From Candidatus Pacearchaeota archaeon (GTDB taxonomy: Archaea; Nanobdellota; Nanobdellia; UBA10117; JABICX01), in NCBI GenBank assembly GCA_017608025.1, contig JAFCGM010000004.1, positions 154,744 to 193,015 of the forward strand: a stretch of 38,272 nucleotides of DNA, written 5' to 3'. Under the pieces are notes generated by a model. That model was not told where the DNA came from. It worked only from the letters and a program-made list of their open reading frames with translations, and ran no database searches. The position numbers were made by a program, and so were the translations under genes. Of this stretch, positions 7,619 through 16,459 are shown one piece after another. Position 1 is the stretch's first letter. Every line of letters begins with the position of its first letter.

Positions 7619-10453
7619 ATGAAGAAAATAATTTTTTCCTATTTAATTTTAGCAATAACAATATTATTTGGTGTTTCAGCTGTTTCAGCCTTAGACTTTT
7701 ACGGTTACACTTATGATGAAAATGGAAATGCTTTGAATAATACTTTAATTAATATTAGTGTTTATGAAATGGCTGGCGGACCGCCAACCTTAATTTACTC
7801 AAATTCCACAAACTCAAACGAGTCTGGATGGTTTAATGTAAGTGTAAATGAGTCCAGCCAGTATATGTACGCACCAGAGCTTATTTATACAAATTCCTCT
7901 GGAACAGTAACTCATGTGGGGCAGATTCTTCCAGAGTTTCCTTATGATGAGGTTGTTAATCTAAGTTCTATTGATTTTTACCTTACACCTGCAGCAACTC
8001 TTAATATAACAGCATATAATGAAACAGGAGATGCAGTTGACTTTACATACGGACTTTATGATACGCGGTTTGGAGTTCCATTTTCTTACAGCTTTGAAAC
8101 TGCACTTTCTTCAAAAATAATTTATGTGCCTAAAAACAGAAACTACTCTTTGGAACTTGGGACGCAGACTGGAACGCCTGCTTTCCAAAACATTAACAAC
8201 ATCTCTTCTTATGGAGAAAATCCGCAAGTTGACATTGAATTTAACACTTCTTCAACAATAATTAATGTTGACGGAAGGTTCAACCTTTCAAACGGAACAG
8301 GGTCTTTTGATGAAATGAACATGGTTGCCTATCTTTACGAACCAGGAGAAATGGTTTTTGAAAATGGAAAAATTCCAATAAGCCCATTCTACAATGACAC
8401 TTCTGCAGGAACATACAATTTCTCTTTTGACAGCACAGCAGAGGAATCCAATGTTCTTTTTATGGCTGTTGGAAAAATTGGAAATGAGTATTTTGCTGGC
8501 TTTAGAAACTATACTTTAACTTATGGCACAGACATTCCTGGCTTCAATTTCACACTTTACAGAATGCTTGGCACTCCTGCAAACATCACTCTTAATGAAG
8601 GAACTTTGAACATAACTGTTGGAAAAACAGAATTCACTTTGGTAAATTCAACATCAGTTCTCTCACATGCAAATGCAATGGCGAAAATTTATTTTGACTA
8701 CTCTGATTTAGATATGTCACCAGAAGGTGCAGCAGGACCGCAATTCAAGAGGATAGTGCACGCAGACGATATTGTAGAAGGAACTTTTAAAATACCTCTT
8801 ATAAACCATAGTATTAAAGAGATTTCTATTCTTGCTCAAGGTGATTATGCTTCAAAGAGAATTCCAAAAAGCGTAAGCAATCTTCAGCAGGACAGCATAA
8901 ATTTAACGCTTGAAGTGTTTAATCCTCAGTCTCTTAGTGGTGAAACAGGAACTTCAATAAGCATTGCAATATATCGCTCAAATTCAACTTGCAATCTTCC
9001 AAACAGTTCTTGCGCTGCCCTGACAAGCACAAATGCTGAAGACTTTAACCCACTCACAACAGTAATTGGCGGTGGAGCTCTCAATTTTGAAGTTGGCATT
9101 GGCGAAGTTTTAATTCGGTATATAAATGTTGACCTAATTGCTTCAGGACCGCCTACAGGAATGTTTGACAGCAACAGCGATGTTACAGAAAACACATCTG
9201 GTAGCTTCAATAAACTGATGAGGTTTGGCTCAAATGGGCCAACAATTTACGATTATGTTCTTGTTGCTCTTCCATATACAGAAGGAAACGCAACAACAAC
9301 TGGATTAAATGAAAGCGCAGATGTGAATATATCAATTCCATATTTGTATTTGGAAAACAACGAAGGAGAAATAAACTGGACACAGCCAATTTGGAATACA
9401 TCTGCAAACGGAACAACAGGCTCTGCTCTTGCAGGAAACTACTCTCACTTTTCTGAACACTCTTCTGCTTGGGAAACTTTGCTTAACCAGAATAACTGCA
9501 CAACTAATGCATCAATCTTCAATATAACAAACCCTTGCTATATCGACAAAACAAACAATAAAATATGGATTCGTTTACCACATTTCTCTGGAACAGAACC
9601 AGAAGTGACCGGACAGACAGCAACAGACTCAACAGCCCCAATAATTTCTTCTGTTTCAAGCAGTTCTATTACAAGCAGTGGCGCAACAATAACTTGGACA
9701 ACAAATGAAGCAGCAAACTCAACAGTTTACTATGGAACAAACACAAACACAGCCAGCATCGAGGCCTCTAGCACATCAACAACAAGCCATTCAATTTCTT
9801 TAAGCAGCCTTTCAGCATCAACAACATACTACTATAATGTAAGCAGCTGCGATTCAGAAAACAATTGCAACACTTCCATACAGAGCTCTTTCACAACATC
9901 TGCTGCAGATGATGGCGGAACAACATCTTCTGGCGGCGGCGGAACAGTAACCTCTGGAGAAGACATTGGAGAACTTTCAGGAGAATATATTAAACAGGAA
10001 ATGGAAACTGGCGCTTCTTACACTTTCACAACAAATGACAAAGAATACGCAATAAAAATCAGCAAAATTGACACACAAGAAAACAAAGTAAAATTCTACA
10101 TAAGAAGCAGTTATATTTACATTTATGTAGAAGAAGGTAAAACAAAAAACATTGACCTTGATGAAGATGGAGAATATGACATAACTCTGAAGCTCCTTGA
10201 AATAATAGATAGCGACAACATTAAAATTTCTATAAAAGAGTATGGTGAAGCAGAAACAACTGAAACATCAACAACAGGAGCAACAACCACTAAAACCACA
10301 GGCACCACACAACAAACAGAAACACAACAAGAAACAACTCTGGAAAAACAAGGAGCATCTACAAGCACAATTATAGCAACAGTAATTGCTGTATTGATTA
10401 TTGGAGCTGGCGCAGTTTTTGCCTGGTATTATACTCAAAAACACAAAAAATAA
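7619..10453 (+). CDS. Large secreted, membrane-anchored surface protein with a fibronectin type III domain
   Basis: A 944-residue cell-surface protein. Residues 1-24 form a signal peptide (KK, hydrophobic core, cleavage near VSA-LDF). The N-terminal part (FYGYTYDENGNALNNTLINISVYE) resembles a transthyretin/CnaB-like beta domain. Residues about 672-760 match a fibronectin type III fold (TAPIISSVSSSS to TYYYNVSS...SFTTS). After a Gly-rich linker, residues about 785-875 form a beta module containing DLDEDGEYD, which looks like a calcium-binding loop. A Thr-rich stalk follows, then one transmembrane helix (about 917-938) and a short basic tail. Many N-x-S/T sites suggest heavy N-glycosylation. 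It may be an S-layer or adhesion protein; the role is inferred. A purine-rich RBS (GGTG) lies shortly before the ATG. Confidence 0.85.
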   Translation: MKKIIFSYLILAITILFGVSAVSALDFYGYTYDENGNALNNTLINISVYEMAGGPPTLIYSNSTNSNESGWFNVSVNESSQYMYAPELIYTNSSGTVTHVGQILPEFPYDEVVNLSSIDFYLTPAATLNITAYNETGDAVDFTYGLYDTRFGVPFSYSFETALSSKIIYVPKNRNYSLELGTQTGTPAFQNINNISSYGENPQVDIEFNTSSTIINVDGRFNLSNGTGSFDEMNMVAYLYEPGEMVFENGKIPISPFYNDTSAGTYNFSFDSTAEESNVLFMAVGKIGNEYFAGFRNYTLTYGTDIPGFNFTLYRMLGTPANITLNEGTLNITVGKTEFTLVNSTSVLSHANAMAKIYFDYSDLDMSPEGAAGPQFKRIVHADDIVEGTFKIPLINHSIKEISILAQGDYASKRIPKSVSNLQQDSINLTLEVFNPQSLSGETGTSISIAIYRSNSTCNLPNSSCAALTSTNAEDFNPLTTVIGGGALNFEVGIGEVLIRYINVDLIASGPPTGMFDSNSDVTENTSGSFNKLMRFGSNGPTIYDYVLVALPYTEGNATTTGLNESADVNISIPYLYLENNEGEINWTQPIWNTSANGTTGSALAGNYSHFSEHSSAWETLLNQNNCTTNASIFNITNPCYIDKTNNKIWIRLPHFSGTEPEVTGQTATDSTAPIISSVSSSSITSSGATITWTTNEAANSTVYYGTNTNTASIEASSTSTTSHSISLSSLSASTTYYYNVSSCDSENNCNTSIQSSFTTSAADDGGTTSSGGGGTVTSGEDIGELSGEYIKQEMETGASYTFTTNDKEYAIKISKIDTQENKVKFYIRSSYIYIYVEEGKTKNIDLDEDGEYDITLKLLEIIDSDNIKISIKEYGEAETTETSTTGATTTKTTGTTQQTETQQETTLEKQGASTSTIIATVIAVLIIGAGAVFAWYYTQKHKK

Positions 10454-10469
10454 TTTTTTTTCTTTTTCT

Positions 10470-10910
10470 TTAATTAACTCCAGTGCTTCCTAGTCCGCCT
10501 TCTCCTCTTTCAGTTTTCTCCAAAGCCTCTTCAGACTCTGCTTCAGAAAAATCAGGTTGCTCAACTTTCTTGAAAACAAGCTGCGCAATTCGGTCACCTC
10601 TTTTTACTTCAAAATTTTCTTTACCGTGATTAATTAAAATTATTTTAATTTCACCCCTATAATCAGAATCAATTGTTCCAGGCGTATTTAAAACACTTAT
10701 TCCTTTCTTGAAAGCAAGACCTGACCGAGGTCGTACTTGCGCTTCATAACCTGCAGGCATTTGAATCTTAATCCCAGACCCAACAGCAAGCCATTTTCCC
10801 GGTTCAATAATAACGTCTTCTCTTGACCTTAAGTCAATTCCAGCACTTCTTTCAGTTTCAAACCTTGGAAGTGGCAAATCTTTATCCATTTTAAATATTT
10901 TAACTTCCAT
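10470..10910 (-). CDS. dut: dUTP diphosphatase (trimeric dUTPase)
   Basis: It hydrolyses dUTP to dUMP and diphosphate, keeping uracil out of DNA and supplying dUMP. All five motifs of the trimeric family are visible in order: AGIDLRS, RPRSGLA, NTPGTIDSDYRGE (with the base-discriminating hairpin), RGDRIAQLVF and the Gly-rich C-terminal RGEGGLGSTG that closes over the active site. I prefer the ATG at 10910 (MEVKIF) because the frame extending to 10919 adds only three residues, and a TATA-like stretch lies about 27 bp upstream of 10910, as expected for a leaderless transcript. It converges with the surface-protein gene, ending 17 bp from it, and diverges from the aminopeptidase gene. Confidence 0.95.
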   Translation of the reverse strand: MEVKIFKMDKDLPLPRFETERSAGIDLRSREDVIIEPGKWLAVGSGIKIQMPAGYEAQVRPRSGLAFKKGISVLNTPGTIDSDYRGEIKIILINHGKENFEVKRGDRIAQLVFKKVEQPDFSEAESEEALEKTERGEGGLGSTGVN

Positions 10911-10984
10911 GCAGAACAAAAAATCTATGCCTTAATAAACCTTTTTTCAGATAAATTTATATTATGCAGTCTACAGATTAAAGC

Positions 10985-12430
10985 ATGGTAGAAGTTTATG
11001 CAGAAAAAACCCTTAGAATAAAGCTTAACGCAACGCTTATTTTTGTAACAAAAGACCAGGTAAAAAATAACAAATTTAATTTTAAAAACTCTGAAATTGA
11101 AAAGCAGACAATTTCTGCATATGAGAAAAACAGATTCAAAGCAGAATTTGAATCAATTTTAACTCTTAATGTTGGAAAGCCGGTTTTTGTAATTGGCCTT
11201 GGAAATGAATCTGAACTAACTTCAATAAAAGTAAGAATTGCAGTAAAGCATTTTTTAGATAATCCTCTTTTAGATGGCTTGAGAAAATTGGAACTTTGCC
11301 CACACCAAGACAATGCCCTCTTCATTAGGGCATATGTTGAAGGCTGCGTCCTTGGAAATTACAAATGGGACAAATATTTAACAAAAAAAGATGAAGACAA
11401 TTATATTATTAAAATAGTTAGCAGGTACGAAGATTTTGTTTGGCGTTTGTCAAGAATTTGTGACGGAGTTAATTTTGCCCGCGACCTTGTAAATGAAAAT
11501 GCTGACATAAAAAATTCAGAATATATTGAGCAAAAAATCCGTTCTTTAATTAAGCGCCACAAAAACACTTCTTTAACTGTTATTGACGAAAAAAAGATGA
11601 AAAAGTTAGGTATGAACTTATTCCTTGCAGTTAACAAAGGAAGCAACTACCCACCAAAATTAATAATTATTGAGTATCATGGAGGCCAAAAGCACGAGCC
11701 ATATGTAGCATTTCTTGGAAAGGGAATTACTTTTGATTCTGGAGGAATAAATCTCAAACCATCTGGTTATCTTGAGTCAATGAGATTTGACATGGCAGGA
11801 ACTGCTGCAGTAATTGGAACTTTAAGAAATATTCTTGAACTTAAGCCACAAAAAAATATAATTTTTGCTTGCGCTCTTGCAGAAAATGCCATAGGAAAAA
11901 AATCTTACAAACCAGGAGATGTTTACACAGCATATAATAAAAAGACAGTTGAAATTGCAAATACAGATGCTGAAGGCCGTTTGATTCTTGCAGACTCTCT
12001 TGCTTATATTACAGAAAAATATCATATTAACAAAATAATTGATATAGCAACACTAACTGGTGCTGTTTTGGTTTCTTTTGGAAATGATTTCTCAGCTTTA
12101 ATGACAACAAATCAGAAAATAGCAAATGATATTATTCAGGCTAGCCATATATCTGGAGACCGTGCATGGCAAATGCCTATTTACCCTGAATTAAAGAACC
12201 ATGTAAAGTCAAAATATGCAGATATTAGAAATCTTGGCTTTAAGGGGAAAGCCGGAACTCTTTCTGCAGGAGAATTTCTTCGTCAGTTTGTAAAAAAAGG
12301 AGTTGACTGGGCCCATTTGGACATTGCTGGAACTGCATATATTGAAGAAGAAGAATATTTATATTATAATTATGGAGCAACAGGAGCTGGAGTTCGGCTT
12401 ATGACTGACTATTTGACTCTTTTCGCTTGA
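10985..12430 (+). CDS. pepA: Leucyl aminopeptidase, M17 family
   Basis: A cytosolic dinuclear-metal exopeptidase that removes N-terminal residues from peptides, acting late in protein turnover. The M17 signature NTDAEGRLILADSL is present. The metal and catalytic residues fall at K246, D251, K258, D269, D328, E330 and R332, all offset by 24 from the E. coli PepA residues, so the active site is intact. The 481-residue length is usual for the family. A TATA-like ATTTATATT at about 10953 lies near 26 bp before the ATG, which suggests a leaderless mRNA. Its last 32 bp overlap the 3' end of the opposite-strand gene at 12399. Confidence 0.95.
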   Translation: MVEVYAEKTLRIKLNATLIFVTKDQVKNNKFNFKNSEIEKQTISAYEKNRFKAEFESILTLNVGKPVFVIGLGNESELTSIKVRIAVKHFLDNPLLDGLRKLELCPHQDNALFIRAYVEGCVLGNYKWDKYLTKKDEDNYIIKIVSRYEDFVWRLSRICDGVNFARDLVNENADIKNSEYIEQKIRSLIKRHKNTSLTVIDEKKMKKLGMNLFLAVNKGSNYPPKLIIIEYHGGQKHEPYVAFLGKGITFDSGGINLKPSGYLESMRFDMAGTAAVIGTLRNILELKPQKNIIFACALAENAIGKKSYKPGDVYTAYNKKTVEIANTDAEGRLILADSLAYITEKYHINKIIDIATLTGAVLVSFGNDFSALMTTNQKIANDIIQASHISGDRAWQMPIYPELKNHVKSKYADIRNLGFKGKAGTLSAGEFLRQFVKKGVDWAHLDIAGTAYIEEEEYLYYNYGATGAGVRLMTDYLTLFA

Positions 12431-12749
12431 TTTTTTCAATAATTATTTCCTTTTCTCCTTCATACGTTTCTATTTTCCCAAAAACAAAATAACTTCCTTT
12501 TTCCAACTCCAAAGTTTCAAAAATCACACCTTTCAAACTGCAATTTCCTTTTTCCAAATCAAAAAAACTCACTCCTTCATAGCTTTTTGAATTCACGCAA
12601 TCTGCTTCAATCTTAACTCTTTCACCTACATTAACATTGCAAAGGTTTTTTTCCTCAAAACCAGAAAACTCTGAAATTAAAACCAACCCCAAAACACCAA
12701 TAACGCAAAAAGCAGAGCAAAAAAATAAGATTTTTTTTATTTTAACCAT
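12399..12749 (-). CDS. Membrane-anchored or secreted OB-fold-like small protein
   Basis: A 116-residue protein with one N-terminal hydrophobic helix (residues about 6-26), a signal anchor or signal peptide, then a compact beta-rich domain. The segment VGERVKIEADCVNSKSYEGVSFFDLEKG and later YFVFGKIETYEGEKEIIIEKI follow the strand pattern of small OB-fold (tRNA_anti-like) domains. Substrate is unknown. It overlaps the upstream ThpR gene by 13 bp on the same strand, implying one operon, and its 3' end overlaps the pepA 3' end in convergent orientation. The fold call is by pattern only. Confidence 0.6.
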   Translation of the reverse strand: MVKIKKILFFCSAFCVIGVLGLVLISEFSGFEEKNLCNVNVGERVKIEADCVNSKSYEGVSFFDLEKGNCSLKGVIFETLELEKGSYFVFGKIETYEGEKEIIIEKIKRKESNSQS

Positions 12750-13270
12750 ATTTCATCAACAATTGAATAAACAGGTCCTTTTGGAGAGAGGACACTTTTA
12801 TACATATTTATTTTCTCAATTTTTTCCGCTTCGTCAATCCAAATTCTGATTTTTTTAATAAAATCTTTGTCAACTACTTTTTTTATTCTTGCAAAAGTAA
12901 TGTGTGGATGAAATCTTTTGTCTCTTCCAAGAACAGGATTGAATTTCTCTCTAATGTTGGAAAATTTTTTTTCATTATCAAACCCTGCCCAAACTATTTT
13001 TGGATTTTTTGCATTTGGGAAAAATCCTATTTTTTTTATTTTAGATTTGAATTTTTTGATTTTCTTTTTTTCAACAATTTCTCGAAGTCCTTTGCAAATG
13101 TCCATAACTTCTTCTTTGTTTTTCTCTCCCAAAAAAGCAACAGTTATATGAAGATTCTTTTTTTCAACAAACTTTGCTTCAAAGAAACCAACATTTCTCA
13201 AATATTGCTCTTTGGCAAAAAGTTTTTCTTTTGTTTTCTCGCTCAGCGGAATTCCTAAAAAACATCTCAT
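12737..13270 (-). CDS. thpR: RNA 2',3'-cyclic phosphodiesterase, 2H family
   Basis: This enzyme opens 2',3'-cyclic phosphates at RNA ends to 2'-phosphates and is found in archaea as the LigT/ThpR protein. The two catalytic HxT motifs of the 2H superfamily are clear: HITVAF near residue 41 and HPHITFAR near residue 121. The 177-residue length is usual, and the N-terminus MRCFLGIPL is typical of the family. It is the first gene of a two-gene minus-strand operon with the OB-like protein, overlapping it by 13 bp. In archaea the biological substrate is not settled. Confidence 0.92.
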   Translation of the reverse strand: MRCFLGIPLSEKTKEKLFAKEQYLRNVGFFEAKFVEKKNLHITVAFLGEKNKEEVMDICKGLREIVEKKKIKKFKSKIKKIGFFPNAKNPKIVWAGFDNEKKFSNIREKFNPVLGRDKRFHPHITFARIKKVVDKDFIKKIRIWIDEAEKIEKINMYKSVLSPKGPVYSIVDEIWLK

Positions 13271-13384
13271 GTCTTATTAACTAAATAAAGCTTTAAATAA
13301 TTTAACTTGTTTCTTTGCTTTGATTGCCTAATATAGAAACACTTATTAGGTATCAGGCATTGAAATATAATACAGGTGATTCTC

Positions 13385-13639
13385 ATGGATAAACAGCAAG
13401 CAAGAAAATTAATTGGTCGGACAATTGTAAGCAAATCTGGACAGAAGTTCGGAGTTGTGAGAGACATTTCTTTTGAAACAAGAACAGGAGAGCTTCTTTA
13501 CCTTATTTTAGGACAGCCAACCCCTCACGCTTCAAAGCTGGACCTTGAAAGAAGTAAAAATGGAGAACTAACAATCCCTTTCACATCTGTTGTTTCTGTC
13601 GGCGATTTCATAATTGTTGAAGAAAAAGACATTGTTTAA
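13385..13639 (+). CDS. PRC-barrel domain protein
   Basis: A single PRC-barrel of 84 residues: LIGRTIVSKSGQKFGVVRDISFETRTGELLYLILG at the front and IPFTSVVSVGDFIIVEE at the end. PRC-barrels are small beta domains found alone in archaea and in RimM, where they contact ribosomal proteins; the archaeal stand-alone proteins have no firmly assigned role. The start is the ATG at 13385, since GGTGA at 13375-13379 is a good Shine-Dalgarno with 5-nt spacing; an in-frame GTG at 13376 would overlap that site. The gene's last codons are duplicated 128 bp downstream. Confidence 0.88.
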   Translation: MDKQQARKLIGRTIVSKSGQKFGVVRDISFETRTGELLYLILGQPTPHASKLDLERSKNGELTIPFTSVVSVGDFIIVEEKDIV

Positions 13640-13803
13640 TCACTTTATTTTATTTCTTATTATTTTCTTTTTAATATTATTTATTCTTTCGCCAGAAGCG
13701 GATTTAGTCCGCGCCTAATGTTCACATTAGCATTTCTTTTTAAGAAAGGCTGAAAGACATTGTTTAATCACTTTATTTTATTTCTTATTATTTTCTTTTT
13801 AAT
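13625..13803. repeat. Duplicated 3' end of the PRC-barrel gene (51-bp direct repeat pair)
   Basis: The 51 bp at 13625-13675, which include the final codons K-D-I-V and stop of the PRC-barrel gene plus 36 bp downstream, recur without change at 13753-13803. The offset is 128 bp. The second copy abuts the stop codon of the HerA-like gene. A tripartite hairpin element lies between the copies. Confidence 0.9.
13691..13752 (+). repeat. Tripartite hairpin element, copy 3 (variant)
   Basis: Hairpin 1 is GCGGA-TTTAG-TCCGC (13698-13712), hairpin 2 is CTAATG-TTCA-CATTAG (13715-13730), and hairpin 3 is a T-rich stem around TTTCTTTTTAAGAAA. The order and spacing match copies 1 and 2, with paired base changes in hairpin 1 (GCGAA/TTCGC becomes GCGGA/TCCGC) and a fully different but still paired hairpin 2. 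Confidence 0.7.
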
Positions 13804-15167
13804 TATTCTATCTTCTTCAGCTCAGAAATGTTTTCTTCCAGCTTTTTCAAAAAAGGATTTTCTTTTTCTTTTAGTTTTTCCTTTATTTCTTCAATTGCAG
13901 AAGGGTCGTGTCCGCCGTGCCAGCTTTCCCTAGGCCTTATTTGAATTGGAAAAATTTTCTCGTTATTGTCATCCAAAACAATCGCGCTTCCTTTTACTTT
14001 TGGAAGCTCATTGAATTTTAATAGAAGGTCTTTTGAAATATAAGACTGCATAATTTCATTCAAAGCTCTTATGTCTGTTCTTGAAGTTACTCTGTGCGAC
14101 AAAACCAAATCTGCCTGGCTTAAAGCGTCAGTGGAAATCTTTCCTATTTGCTGAGTTGCAAGAACAAGGGAAATTCCTGGCTGTCTTCCTTCTTTTAAAA
14201 TTGTCTTTAATCCAAAAGAAGCAAGAGTGTCTTTTTTTGGTATGAATTCATGCGCTTCATCAATTAAAATCCAAACCAAGGGCTCTTTCTCTTCCTTGCC
14301 AGCAAACAAAGTTCCTTGCTGTATGTCTATAAGTTCCTCTTTTTTTCTTGCAACCATCCGCCGTTTCAAAATCTGCCTGCCAACAAGGTCAACAACCAGG
14401 TTTTTTATAGTGAAGTCATCTGAAAATTTAGTATATGCACTTAAGTCAATTATAGAAGTTTTTCCTGGCGGCAAAAGCTCATTAATTTCAGTGCCTTCTC
14501 TGCTGAAAATCCCCCAATTATTTACAGTTTCAAACCGCGAAACAATCTGCTTTTTAGCTTTCTCATCAAATCCTTTGTTTGTTAATATTGTCTCTGCAAG
14601 CTCCTCCAAAGAAAAATCTTTTTTCAGATTTGAAATTGCCCAGGAAATCATGGCTCCTTTATCTGAATTTATATCAATTTCAAAAAGGTCGCACCAATTT
14701 TCAGCACTCATCCAGCTTGTTTTTAGTGAAAAACCAGAATCAACAGAAATGCCTTTTCTTTCATAATCTTCTTTAAGCTTTTCAGGAACAAAAACCACTA
14801 TTTCTTTTTTCCTAGCCTTTAAATCCCATTCATTTAGTAATTTGCTGTCCCTGTAATTTGAAAATTTCATTGACCAAAAAATTCCCAGTGTGTCGAAAAT
14901 AAGGCATGAAATGTTTTCCCTCACTTTCTCTGGCAGATTTGAAAGTTCCTCAGCGATAACACCCAAAGTGTAGCTCTTACCACTTCCCCTTTTTCCGCAA
15001 ACAAGCATTACATGGGGCCGTACAACATCAAGAAAAACTTTATTGGCAAGAGAAGTTTCTCGCCCCATAGTTATGTAGTGCTTTCCAAGAAAAATAGTTC
15101 CTTCTTTTCCAAACAGTTCCTTGTCTCTTTTGTTCCTGCCAAGAATTATTTCATACATGTTTAACAT
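13803..15167 (-). CDS. HerA/FtsK-superfamily DNA-translocating ATPase
   Basis: A 454-residue hexameric-type P-loop ATPase. Walker A is GKRGSGKS at residues 58-65. Walker B (WILIDEAHE) is near 297-306, and a following ATQQ sensor motif fits the HerA/VirB4/FtsK group. The N-terminal MYEIILGRNKRDKELFGKEGTIFLGKHYITMG resembles the HerA-type barrel ahead of the ATPase core. HerA proteins work with the nuclease NurA in end resection, but no NurA gene is adjacent here, so this may be one of the archaeal HerA-like paralogues. The C-terminus is a Lys/Glu-rich helix. Translation may begin at the second Met (15158). The minus-strand promoter (TATAAAATATT) lies at about 15181. Confidence 0.85.
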   Translation of the reverse strand: MLNMYEIILGRNKRDKELFGKEGTIFLGKHYITMGRETSLANKVFLDVVRPHVMLVCGKRGSGKSYTLGVIAEELSNLPEKVRENISCLIFDTLGIFWSMKFSNYRDSKLLNEWDLKARKKEIVVFVPEKLKEDYERKGISVDSGFSLKTSWMSAENWCDLFEIDINSDKGAMISWAISNLKKDFSLEELAETILTNKGFDEKAKKQIVSRFETVNNWGIFSREGTEINELLPPGKTSIIDLSAYTKFSDDFTIKNLVVDLVGRQILKRRMVARKKEELIDIQQGTLFAGKEEKEPLVWILIDEAHEFIPKKDTLASFGLKTILKEGRQPGISLVLATQQIGKISTDALSQADLVLSHRVTSRTDIRALNEIMQSYISKDLLLKFNELPKVKGSAIVLDDNNEKIFPIQIRPRESWHGGHDPSAIEEIKEKLKEKENPFLKKLEENISELKKIE

Positions 15168-15233
15168 AATGCTTTCTGCTTATAAAATATTAACTGCAAA
15201 AAAACAGAACAAACAAATCAGCACACCAATACT

Positions 15234-15247
15234 TTTATATATTTTAT
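15234..15247 (+). promoter_or_regulatory. TATA-box promoter of the membrane microprotein
   Basis: TTTATATATTTTAT is a strong box A. It begins about 33 bp before the ATG at 15267, so transcription would start at or next to the start codon, the usual leaderless arrangement. Confidence 0.6.
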
Positions 15248-15266
15248 ATAAGAAAGTAAAGCTTCG

Positions 15267-15350
15267 ATGATAAAAAGCGTAACTCTTGCAGCATTTATGC
15301 TTTCTCTTTTCGGATTGGTGTTTTTCCTAGCACTACAGATAAGTTTTTAA
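15267..15350 (+). CDS. 27-residue single-pass membrane microprotein
   Basis: The frame reads M-I-K-S-V-T-L-A-A-F and continues as a hydrophobic helix (LSLFGLVFFLAL) to a stop at 15348-15350. A lysine near the N-terminus and a pure hydrophobic stretch predict one transmembrane helix with the N-terminus inside. A strong TATA box at leaderless distance supports expression. It does not overlap any other gene and lies 38 bp ahead of the NMD3 gene on the same strand. The size recalls small subunits of membrane complexes such as oligosaccharyltransferase or translocase components, but no homology can be claimed. Confidence 0.5.
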   Translation: MIKSVTLAAFMLSLFGLVFFLALQISF

Positions 15351-15387
15351 TCAAACTCTTTAAATATCTTGCCAAAAACTATTTCTT

Positions 15388-16071
15388 ATGTCCATAAAAA
15401 CAATACTATGCCCAAAATGCGGAAAAAAAATTGAAGATTCAGTCAACAATCTTTGCATAGAATGTTTTCTTGAAAAAGCAGACATTTCAATACCAAGCAG
15501 AGTGTCAATTAAGTTTTGCGTAAAATGCGAGGCAATTTTAATGAAAAACATATGGAAAAAGCCTCTGAACTCCGTAAATTCTATTTTTGAGTCAGAGCTG
15601 AAACAGAAAATAAAAGTTCCGCACCCATTTATTCTCGAAGATGTAACAATTAAAGATTTTGATGAAGGCATATTTTCAATGTTGCTTTCAAAAGACAACC
15701 TAAAAATCGAAGTTGAGGATAAAACAAATTTTGTTTTGCAAAAAGTTGCCTGTCCTGAATGCTCAAGAGAAAAAAAGAAATACATATCAAAAATTCAAAT
15801 AAGGTTTTTCAGCAATGTAAAGAAAAACAAAGCAGAGCTTGATAAATTTATGAGACAATATTATAAAAAAATAATAAAGATAGAAGAGTTTGAACGCGGC
15901 TTTGATTACCATTTTTCAAATGATTCTCTTGCAGTTGACATTTCCAGAAAACTCTCTCGAAAATTCAAGAGCAAGGTTAAGGAAACTTTTGAGCTTTTTA
16001 GCTGGGACAAATTGAAGAACCGACCAAGGAAAAGGCGAATTTTAATGCTTAAATGTAGCGGCAAATCCTAA
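15388..16071 (+). CDS. NMD3-family ribosome biogenesis protein
   Basis: Archaeal homologue of eukaryotic NMD3, the adaptor that binds late large-subunit precursors. The N-terminal zinc-binding region is the main evidence: C8-x2-C11, C23-x2-C26, C44-x2-C47, and a further CPEC pair near residue 124. The remainder has the mixed alpha/beta pattern of the eIF5A-like/NMD3 core, and the basic C-terminus (RPRKRR) would suit rRNA contact. At 227 residues it is shorter than eukaryotic NMD3, which carries export signals absent in archaea. It is followed by aIF1A and then a KH protein, a translation/ribosome assembly cluster. Confidence 0.82.
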   Translation: MSIKTILCPKCGKKIEDSVNNLCIECFLEKADISIPSRVSIKFCVKCEAILMKNIWKKPLNSVNSIFESELKQKIKVPHPFILEDVTIKDFDEGIFSMLLSKDNLKIEVEDKTNFVLQKVACPECSREKKKYISKIQIRFFSNVKKNKAELDKFMRQYYKKIIKIEEFERGFDYHFSNDSLAVDISRKLSRKFKSKVKETFELFSWDKLKNRPRKRRILMLKCSGKS

Positions 16072-16102
16072 CATTTATAAATCTATATAAGTGTTTTACT
16101 TT

Positions 16103-16459
16103 ATGCAAAAGAATAAGAAGTTCAAAAAAACAAAAAGGCATAGTTATGAGCAGTCATCAGAAGATGTTTTTCGAGTTAGATTGCCAAAAAACAATGAGCT
16201 TCTTGGAATTGTTGACATTAGATTAGGATTTGGAAAATCAAGAGTAAGATGTTCTGACGGAAAAACTAGAATTTGTCGCGTTCCTGGTGCTTTGAAACGC
16301 AGGCTCTGGGTTCGTCCAGGAGATATTGTTCTTGTAACTCCATGGGAATTTGAAGGAGATAAAAAAGCAGAATTAATACACTGCTACAAGAAAAACCATG
16401 CTCAATGGCTAAGGTCAAAAGGCCATTTGAAAGACTTGTTCGAAGCTGAAGAGTTTTAG
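16103..16459 (+). CDS. eif1A: Translation initiation factor aIF1A
   Basis: Archaeal initiation factor 1A, an OB-fold protein that binds the A site of the small subunit with aIF1 and helps start-codon selection. Family features are the basic N-terminal tail, the segment VRLPKNNELLGIVDIRLGFGKSRVRCSDGKTRICRVPGALKRRLWVRPGDIVLV and the C-terminal LRSKGHL helix. I choose the ATG at 16103 over the in-frame GTG at 16091, because the TATA-like TTTATAAATCTATATAA at 16074-16090 would place the transcription start near 16103. The 118-residue length is normal for the family. Confidence 0.95.
   Translation: MQKNKKFKKTKRHSYEQSSEDVFRVRLPKNNELLGIVDIRLGFGKSRVRCSDGKTRICRVPGALKRRLWVRPGDIVLVTPWEFEGDKKAELIHCYKKNHAQWLRSKGHLKDLFEAEEF

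Noticed and set aside
9207-9416. Antisense frames within the surface-protein gene and other long genes
   Set aside because: These frames overlap strong genes, have no family features and reflect the low frequency of stop codons opposite biased codons.
13803-15167. HerA-NurA resection operon
   Set aside because: The ATPase is HerA-like, but no NurA-like nuclease, Mre11 or Rad50 gene is adjacent in the window.
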